34,246 bases of DNA from assembly GCF_934632265.1 (NCBI RefSeq), contig NZ_CAKTYH010000009.1, positions 1 through 34,246 on the forward strand. The letters are read 5' to 3'. Below the pieces are notes generated by a model that worked only from the letters and a program-made list of their open reading frames with translations, made no database searches and was not told the origin of the DNA. A program made the position numbers and the translations under genes. Origin of the DNA: an uncultured Senegalimassilia sp. Its GTDB lineage: Bacteria; Actinomycetota; Coriobacteriia; Coriobacteriales; Eggerthellaceae. Shown here one piece after another: positions 24,164-34,246 of the stretch (the stretch's first letter is position 1; each line of letters begins with the position of its first letter).

Positions 24164-24352
24164 ATGGCACATCCGGTTATTGTGGCTGACGAGTGCATCG
24201 GCTGCGGCATTTGCGTTGACGCCTGCCCGCAGGAGGTCCTGGAGGTCAACGGTGGCGTTGTCGAGGCTGTGAACGAGGAGAACTGCATCGCTTGCGGCGA
24301 CTGCGTCGAGGAGTGCCCCATGGGCGCCATCCCCGAGGTCGTCGAAGAGTAA
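24164..24352 (+). CDS. 2[4Fe-4S] ferredoxin
   Basis: A 62-aa clostridial-type ferredoxin. Two classic cluster motifs are present: CIGCGICVDACP (residues 11-22) and CIACGDCVEECP (41-52), each Cys-x2-Cys-x2-Cys-x3-Cys-Pro. The rest is short and acidic. It is a low-potential cytosolic electron carrier; its partner enzymes cannot be told from sequence, though the hydrogenase maturation gene upstream makes hydrogen metabolism one possibility. AAGGAG precedes ATG 24164. It stands alone between two terminators. Confidence 0.96.
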   Translation: MAHPVIVADECIGCGICVDACPQEVLEVNGGVVEAVNEENCIACGDCVEECPMGAIPEVVEE

Positions 24353-24373
24353 TCTCTGTCGTTGATCGCGTTT

Positions 24374-24411
24374 AACGAGGCCCGTGCCTATATATAGGCA
24401 CGGGCCTCGTT
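24374..24411 (+). terminator. Palindromic terminator after the ferredoxin
   Basis: A perfect 38-base palindrome (19-base arm beginning AACGAGGCCCGTGCC) centred on TATATATA. Only two T residues follow. Confidence 0.75.
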
Positions 24412-26774
<2,363 letters not shown>

Positions 26775-26779
26775 GCGCC

Positions 26780-27490
26780 ATGACGATGCAGAGCACGCCC
26801 GAGCCTGAGCGCGCAACGCAGGATCAGGGCACCCAGATTCCCATTCAGGACGAAGCGTCCGAAGCGAAGCAGGAAGGCGCCGCCCAGCAGGGTGGCGCCG
26901 CCCAGCAGGGTGGCGCCACCTCCGAGGCGGCCGACGCCGCATCCGATGCGGTCGCGGAGGCCGAGGAGGTGCTCGAGGGCCAGGCTGAAGAGGCTCCCAC
27001 CAACGACGAGCTGGTGGAGAAGGCCCAGGCAGAGGCGAAGGACTGGCAGGACAAATATCTGCGCCTGCACGCCGAGTGGGATACGTATCGCCGTCGCACG
27101 GCCGAGCAGCGCGAGCAAGAGCGCCTTCGTGCCGGCGAGAAGCTGGTCGAGAAGCTCCTGCCCGTCATCGACGACTTCGAGCGCACCATCGACTACGCTG
27201 AGAAGAACGGCGAAGCCGGTTTGATCGACGGCGTGAAGGCCGTGCACAGCAAGTTCGTGAATGTGCTGGAAACCGGCGGCGTGCAGGTCATCGATCCTGC
27301 CGGCCAGGCTTTCGACGCGCTTGAGTGCCAGGCGGTCGCCACGGTCGACGATGCCTCCGTTCCGGATGAGACGGTGCATGAGGTGTACCAGAAGGGCTAC
27401 AAGATGGGAACGAAGGTTCTCCGAGCCGCAATGGTCACCGTCACCACGGGCGGCCCGAAGAGGCCCAAGCCCGAGAGCGAAGACGAATAG
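26780..27490 (+). CDS. grpE: Nucleotide exchange factor GrpE
   Basis: A 236-aa cytosolic partner of DnaK that releases ADP. The N-terminal 75 residues are disordered and rich in Gln, Ala and Glu. The long dimer helix holds KAQAEAKDWQDKYLRLHAEWDTYRRRT, and the beta head has AVATVDDASVPDETVHEVYQKGYKMG near the end, the GrpE signature. The disordered N-terminus contains a perfect 18-base tandem duplication. It starts five bases after dnaK, so the two are translated together. The length is at the upper end of the family because of the N-terminal tail. Confidence 0.96.
   Translation: MTMQSTPEPERATQDQGTQIPIQDEASEAKQEGAAQQGGAAQQGGATSEAADAASDAVAEAEEVLEGQAEEAPTNDELVEKAQAEAKDWQDKYLRLHAEWDTYRRRTAEQREQERLRAGEKLVEKLLPVIDDFERTIDYAEKNGEAGLIDGVKAVHSKFVNVLETGGVQVIDPAGQAFDALECQAVATVDDASVPDETVHEVYQKGYKMGTKVLRAAMVTVTTGGPKRPKPESEDE
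26876..26917. repeat. 18-bp tandem repeat in grpE
   Basis: The unit GGCGCCGCCCAGCAGGGT occurs twice in a row (26876-26911) plus six bases of a third copy, and encodes repeats of Gly-Ala-Ala-Gln-Gln-Gly. Confidence 0.85.
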
Positions 27491-27500
27491 ATAGCTTTTG

Positions 27501-27528
27501 CGAGGGCGGGCGGTATGGTCCGCCCTCG
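27501..27528 (+). terminator. Hairpin between grpE and dnaJ
   Basis: CGAGGGCGG pairs with CCGCCCTCG across a 10-base loop. No T-run follows, so it is more likely an attenuator or RNA-processing/stability element within the operon than a full stop. Confidence 0.4.
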
Positions 27529-27557
27529 TGCTTACTTAAGAAAGGAAGGTGGAGCGC

Positions 27558-28511
27558 ATGCCGGCTACTCCGGATTACTACAAAACGCTGGGCGTTCCGC
27601 GCACGGCGACCACCGACGAGGTCAAGAAGGCGTTCCGCAAGCTAGCGCGCAAATACCACCCCGATGCGGGCGGTAGCGAGGCCAAGTTCAAGGAGATCAA
27701 CGAAGCCTACGAGGTCTTGTCAGACGATAAGAAGCGCAAGCTGTACGACCAATACGGCACGGCGAACGAGAACCAGATTCCCCGAGGATGGGGCGGCGGA
27801 TCCGTAAACGTCGACGACATCTTCGGCGGCGCCGGTGCCGGCGGTTTCGGCAGCTGGGCCGATATCCTCGAAAGCATCCGCCGCGGTGAGGGCGCATTCG
27901 GCTCGAATTGGGATTTCAACGGTGCCGGCGCCAGCGGCTTCGGGGGTCGCCAGCCTCGCCCGCGTAAGGGCCAGGATATGAACGTCACGCTGAACGTTAC
28001 GTTCGAAGAGGCGTTTTCCGGCACGGAGAAGCGCGTTACCGTTCGCGTACCCGGTCGCGCCGACGCGGAAACGCTTACCGTCAAGGTTCCTGCGGGCGCC
28101 GTCGACGGCGGACGTCTGCGCTTCCGTGGCAAGGGCGCGCCTGGCGAATCGGGCGGTGAGGCCGGCGATCTGCTGGTCACCACCCGCATCCAGGACCATC
28201 CGTATTTCAAGCGGGATGGCGCGGATGTGCTCATCGATGTACCTGTCAACGTGGCGGAAGCCGCATTGGGCGCCAGCGTGGTCGTCCCTGCACCCGACGG
28301 CACGAAGGTGCGCGTGAAGGTGCCTGCCGGAACGCAGGACCAAACGGTCATGTCGGTTCGCGGCAAAGGCGCGCCAAAGGTGAAGGGTTCCGGTAACGGC
28401 GATCTGAAGATCACCATCAAGGTGCAGGTTCCCCGGTCCATGAACCCGCAGCAGCAAAAGGCTATGGAGGCGTTTTTGGAGGCGTCGCCCGATGACGTAA
28501 GGAGCTGGTAG
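27558..28511 (+). CDS. dnaJ: DnaJ-type co-chaperone without zinc finger
   Basis: A 317-aa Hsp40. The J domain (about residues 5-70) has the HPD tripeptide in KYHPDAGG, followed by a Gly/Phe-rich region (about 80-135) and the C-terminal substrate-binding domains ([18 protein letters not shown] onward). The Cys-rich zinc-finger domain of standard DnaJ is absent, and the protein has no cysteine at all. It is a class B, CbpA-like protein occupying the dnaJ place of the operon. ATG 27558 is preferred over an in-frame GTG at 27549 because AAAGGAAGG then sits at a proper distance. hspR follows two bases later. Confidence 0.93.
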   Translation: MPATPDYYKTLGVPRTATTDEVKKAFRKLARKYHPDAGGSEAKFKEINEAYEVLSDDKKRKLYDQYGTANENQIPRGWGGGSVNVDDIFGGAGAGGFGSWADILESIRRGEGAFGSNWDFNGAGASGFGGRQPRPRKGQDMNVTLNVTFEEAFSGTEKRVTVRVPGRADAETLTVKVPAGAVDGGRLRFRGKGAPGESGGEAGDLLVTTRIQDHPYFKRDGADVLIDVPVNVAEAALGASVVVPAPDGTKVRVKVPAGTQDQTVMSVRGKGAPKVKGSGNGDLKITIKVQVPRSMNPQQQKAMEAFLEASPDDVRSW

Positions 28512-28513
28512 AC

Positions 28514-28912
28514 ATGCCCGAATGGAACGATCGCAACCGGCCCCTGTACATGATCGGCGTAGCCGCCGAGCTGGCGGGCGTGCATCCTCAAACTCTTCGA
28601 GCGTACGAGCAGAAGGGCCTGGTTACGCCCCAGCGCACCAGCGGCAACACCCGCATGTACTCGCAGGCGGATATCGAGCGCCTGTCCCTTATCAACGAGC
28701 TCACCGGCGAGGGCATCAACCTTGCCGGCGTTATCCGCATCCTCGACCTGCAAGGCCGCTTGGTCGATCGCGATCAGGAAATCGACGACCTGCACAAACG
28801 GGTTCGCCGCCTTGCCGATCGCGTGCATGAGCTGGAAACGCGCGAAAGCGTGAACTCCCTCGTGCAGTCGCCCACGGCGATCGTCGTCCGCCGTCCCAGC
28901 TCGCTTTTGTAA
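28514..28912 (+). CDS. hspR: Heat-shock repressor HspR (MerR family)
   Basis: A 132-aa MerR-type DNA-binding protein. The winged helix begins LYMIGVAAELAGVHPQTLRAYEQKGL and includes RTSGNTRMYSQADIERL; a helical, coiled-coil-like tail follows (DLQGRLVDRDQEIDDLHKRV). In actinobacteria HspR represses dnaK and clpB through CTTGAGT-type inverted repeats and uses DnaK as co-repressor. Its start is two bases after the dnaJ stop, and its ribosome site (AAGGAG) lies within dnaJ, indicating coupling. A basic VVRRPSS lies near the end. Confidence 0.94.
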   Translation: MPEWNDRNRPLYMIGVAAELAGVHPQTLRAYEQKGLVTPQRTSGNTRMYSQADIERLSLINELTGEGINLAGVIRILDLQGRLVDRDQEIDDLHKRVRRLADRVHELETRESVNSLVQSPTAIVVRRPSSLL

Positions 28913-28946
28913 ACAAATGCGTTGAACCCATTCAAAGGAGGTTCGC

Positions 28947-31646
<2,700 letters not shown>

Positions 31647-31700
31647 CCGAGCGGCCGTGCATTGCGGTTATCGCGGCGCAGCTGCAATCGCATAACGAAA

Positions 31701-31738
31701 AAGGGCGCCTGCCGAGTTTCATCTCGGCAGGCGCCCTT
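31701..31738. terminator. Bidirectional terminator between clpB and a luxR-type gene
   Basis: A perfect 16-bp stem (AAGGGCGCCTGCCGAG with its complement) and a 6-base loop lie between converging genes, with a run of A residues on the left. Confidence 0.9.
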
Positions 31739-31801
31739 CGTTTATATGCAAGGTCGGCGCTTCGCGCCATCGGCCTCTTGGTCGCGTCAATGGCGCAGGG
31801 C

Positions 31802-33238
31802 TTAGCGTTCAACCAGGTCAAGCAGCTCCTGCTTGCTGTGCACATCAAGCTTCGAGTAGATATGCTTCGTATGACCCTTCACGGTGTTCTCGGTCAGGTA
31901 CAGCGTCTCGGCGATATACGCCTTCGTGCGTCCCTTGCATAGCAGCTGCATGATCTCCAGCTCGCGCGGCGTCAGCTTGTGCTGCTTGCCGACCTCCTCG
32001 CAGCGCTCCTCAAGGCTGCGATAATCCGCCGGCGCGCTTACCGGTTCGCCGCGCAATTCCGCAAACAGCCACTTCGTATCCTGGTCGCGCATCTCCAGGC
32101 AGAAAGACGACACCAGCAACAGCACGAACATCAATGAGACCACGATCATGGCGTCGTGCTCGCCGCCCGAATACGCAGGGGACATCATCGATCCGATGGC
32201 GAACGGCGCCGTATAGCAGGCCCAGCCGATGCCGAATACCCACGGGGCGGGAAGCTTCGAATGCTGCGCCACGTCGGACAAGGTTAGCCAGGCGAATAGC
32301 ACGATAAGGTCCCAAGCGCTGCTTTCCACGCATCGCAGCACGGTGATCTCAGGGAACATGGTCTGGCTGAGCATATCAAGCGCCAGCACCAAAAGGGCGA
32401 TGCGCCACAATTGCGAGAAGTTAAACGGCTTGTTCAGCTTCACCACCACATACAGCACGATGCCCGAGATAACCATTTCCAGCAGACGCCCAAGCAAAAA
32501 GTCAACAGGGGGCACTTGGGACTGATTTCCCGAGAATCGGCTCACCAGGAACGCGGTCACGAAGCTGAACGCGGCAATGGTCACGGCGACCTTCCACAGC
32601 CCTCGCATATTATGGGAGTCGAAGCGGATAACCGTCTTCTCCAGGCTTGCGCCCTCAATGCCGGCAACTGCGACGCGGCACATCCACACCGAGGCGATGG
32701 GCAGCAGCATAGCGAACACGCATTGCGCCTCGACAGGGAGGAAGTGCGTGATCGCCTTCAGCGCCGATCCCCCGATATTCGCCAGCAGCAGGTAAATCAC
32801 CGCGTGGCGCAAATCGAGCTTCGCATAAAACGTTCCCCATTGCAGGTAGAGCCAGCCGAGAACGCATGCGCACAGGGCCATGGCGGCAGATTGGAGCGGA
32901 ATCGAAGGGGTCGCGGTAAGCGTAAGCGCAAGCAGCAGTGCCCCTAGCGCGCCGAGCGTACCGACAACCGCTGCGGAAATGCCGGAGCCGAAAAACGCTG
33001 GCGCTTTGCGTGAGATGGCAGCAAAAACTAAGACTGCTACCGCAAGCAGCAGATAGGAAAACGTCCAGGGAAGCTGGGCGGAGGGGCTTACTCCTCCGAA
33101 TGCGTTGATAAGGAAGCCCCATGCCAGCGGGCACGCAATGCCCGTGGATGCAAACGCGACCATTTTGCTGGCAATGTGCGGGTTATGCTTGGCTGATTCG
33201 GGGTGCGACCCCGGTTTCGCTGATGCTGCGGTTTTCAT
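31802..33238 (-). CDS. LuxR-type regulator with about 12 membrane spans
   Basis: A 478-aa protein. About 12 hydrophobic spans occupy residues 25-400, like a transporter without recognisable transport motifs. A LuxR/GerE helix-turn-helix follows at about residues 422-475, showing LTPRELEIMQLLCKGRTK, IAETLYLTENTVKGHTKHIYSKL. The first 24 residues are polar. There is no receiver domain, so the membrane part is probably the sensor. The start ATG 33238 has AGAAGGGG upstream; an earlier in-frame start is less likely. It differs from the regulator at 12157, which has only about seven spans. The target is unknown. Confidence 0.88.
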   Translation of the reverse strand: MKTAASAKPGSHPESAKHNPHIASKMVAFASTGIACPLAWGFLINAFGGVSPSAQLPWTFSYLLLAVAVLVFAAISRKAPAFFGSGISAAVVGTLGALGALLLALTLTATPSIPLQSAAMALCACVLGWLYLQWGTFYAKLDLRHAVIYLLLANIGGSALKAITHFLPVEAQCVFAMLLPIASVWMCRVAVAGIEGASLEKTVIRFDSHNMRGLWKVAVTIAAFSFVTAFLVSRFSGNQSQVPPVDFLLGRLLEMVISGIVLYVVVKLNKPFNFSQLWRIALLVLALDMLSQTMFPEITVLRCVESSAWDLIVLFAWLTLSDVAQHSKLPAPWVFGIGWACYTAPFAIGSMMSPAYSGGEHDAMIVVSLMFVLLLVSSFCLEMRDQDTKWLFAELRGEPVSAPADYRSLEERCEEVGKQHKLTPRELEIMQLLCKGRTKAYIAETLYLTENTVKGHTKHIYSKLDVHSKQELLDLVER

Positions 33239-33667
33239 TTCGCCCCTTCTCTCACGGGAATGGTAGCATACGCGGTTAACAATGAGCTTGCGCCCCAAGA
33301 AAAGAAGCATAACAACTTGACCAGCGGAAATACCTCAGACACCCTTTTCGGGTAAGCGGGGGGAACCCTGTCGGAAGTCGAAAATAACCACCTAAGGGTG
33401 GCGCGCGGCCATCGGAGGCGGCGTACTATCCATGTTGTCGGAAGCGAAGCCGCACCTTGGCCTTGGCTGGAACGCGATTTCATCCGGGGCCGTTTCGCCA
33501 ACTGTTTGCGGCTTGCGCTCGTACGGCAGGAAAGATGGAGCGTTGACAATCGATAGCATATCCGCGGAAGCTCGCATCGCCGAATGGCCAACCCCCTCCG
33601 GTCAAGCGCATCCCCAAATCGCGCCGGCGATTCCCCCTCACTAAGCGTTGCTTCCAATCTCCTCCAT
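33239..33667. other. Intergenic region upstream of the 12-span LuxR gene
   Basis: No gene is firmly supported. A small CCACC/GGTGG hairpin lies at 33388-33401. A 61-codon minus-strand frame (33392-33577) has a protein-like composition but no Shine-Dalgarno. Because a plus-strand terminator follows at 33668, a plus-strand transcript, perhaps non-coding, may start in this stretch; no convincing promoter was found. Confidence 0.35.
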
Positions 33668-33704
33668 GGCCCGCGAGCCCCCTTCTCGCGGGCCTCTTCT
33701 TTTT
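33668..33704 (+). terminator. Orphan intrinsic terminator
   Basis: GGCCCGCGAG pairs with CTCGCGGGCC across CCCCCTT, followed by TCTTCTTTTT. No plus-strand gene upstream is recognised. Confidence 0.82.
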
Positions 33705-34246
33705 CAGGAGCTTGCCGTCCGCGTCGTCAACGGGCCGATAGGCAAAGCGCGGGAAAGCGGTTTAGAAGTTATCTCGCATGTCTTCAAAAGGGGTTCGAAG
33801 TCGATAACACGATCGCCTGCTTCCGATGCGGGAATACGCTACATTGGCGAATCGGTAATTATCCTGTATTGAGCACAGAGCCATTCACCAACGAAGATGG
33901 GCAACGCCAAGTCGCCTCGCTTGTCGGACTGCACCGCCACGCGTCTCCGCCGCAGCGGCTTGATGATGAAGCGCGGCGCATCATGCCTCGCCTCGTGCGG
34001 CGCACCCGGCCCCGGGCTTCGCGGTCTCCGCTATCCCGCGCGGCGCCTCGCGTCCCGACCCGGGCGCCGCGTCCCGCCCGCGCGCCTCGCGCCGCGGCCC
34101 TTCTATATATAGAGACATCCCAGGAACGCGGAAAGCCAAAAAGAGGATGCGAGCCCTTCCGAGCCCCATATGTGTGCAGAATGTGAAGATGACGCCAAAG
34201 GCAAAATAGTTCTGGACACGGCCCGGGGGTGCGCGTATTATTCAAT
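33705..34246. other. Non-coding right end with an extreme G+C-rich block
   Basis: No gene is supported. Bases about 33960-34100 are extremely G+C-rich, almost only G and C, with the repeated element CGCGTCCCG followed by ACC or CCC (near 34050 and 34070) and two copies of CGCCTCGCG. A CGCGGCGCC/GGCGCCGCG inverted repeat spans 34039-34071. The block ends abruptly at the A+T palindrome TCTATATATAGA (34102-34113). An ATG at 34170 opens a frame to the window end without a convincing ribosome site; it may or may not start a gene. Confidence 0.4.

Noticed and set aside
33392..33577. 61-codon minus-strand frame upstream of the 12-span LuxR gene
   Set aside because: The composition looks protein-like, but there is no ribosome site at a proper distance and no recognisable motif; left as a remark only.
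33584..34186. 200-codon plus-strand frame at the right end
   Set aside because: It runs through an intrinsic terminator and the G+C-rich block, giving Arg/Pro/Ser-rich nonsense.

Overview
The window looks like chromosomal DNA of a G+C-rich actinobacterium of the class Coriobacteriia, most likely family Eggerthellaceae (Eggerthella, Gordonibacter or Slackia type). Inference rests on the actinobacterial gene order dnaK-grpE-dnaJ-hspR with clpB behind it, two LuxR-type regulators with multi-span membrane halves, an arginine deiminase pathway and a [NiFe]-hydrogenase maturation set. The genus cannot be fixed from sequence alone. No rRNA, CRISPR array, integrase or insertion sequence was seen.

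Left part (1-16.3 kb): the 3' end of hypD, then a low-G+C gap of about 0.7 kb, then a block concerned with arginine/guanidino compounds and transport. The block holds a GATM-like amidinotransferase, an EamA-type transporter, an unrecognised 195-aa protein, two paralogous MHS-type MFS transporters, a TetR regulator, and on the opposite strand arcA (arginine deiminase) and arcD (arginine/ornithine exchanger). Each MHS transporter is preceded by a short, well-initiated leader ORF that overlaps its start codon. Next come a membrane LuxR regulator, an Nramp-fold transporter lacking the canonical metal ligands, and a flavodoxin-like reductase fused to a C-terminal membrane domain.

Middle (16.3-24.4 kb): tRNA-Arg(CCT), a HAD phosphatase, tRNA-Gly(CCC), a small XRE regulator, an LCP-family cell-wall ligase with a Gly/Ser-rich tail, galE on the opposite strand, a possible C-rich small RNA, an unrecognised protein with a possible +1 frameshift extension, a small helical protein, nikR, hypE and a 2[4Fe-4S] ferredoxin. 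HypD and HypE act in the same Fe(CN)2CO cofactor pathway but lie 22 kb apart here; nikR next to hypE fits nickel control.

Right part (24.4-34.2 kb): a sigma70-type promoter drives the heat-shock cluster dnaK-grpE-dnaJ-hspR-clpB, with a DnaJ that contains no cysteine at all. A second membrane LuxR regulator faces clpB across a strong bidirectional terminator. The last kilobase has no supported gene but contains an orphan intrinsic terminator and a very G+C-rich block.

Most interesting points: paired leader ORFs on the MHS transporters, the vertebrate-like amidinotransferase beside an arginine deiminase system, the ligand-less Nramp protein, the reductase-membrane fusion, and the candidate C-rich small RNA near 21.35-21.44 kb.
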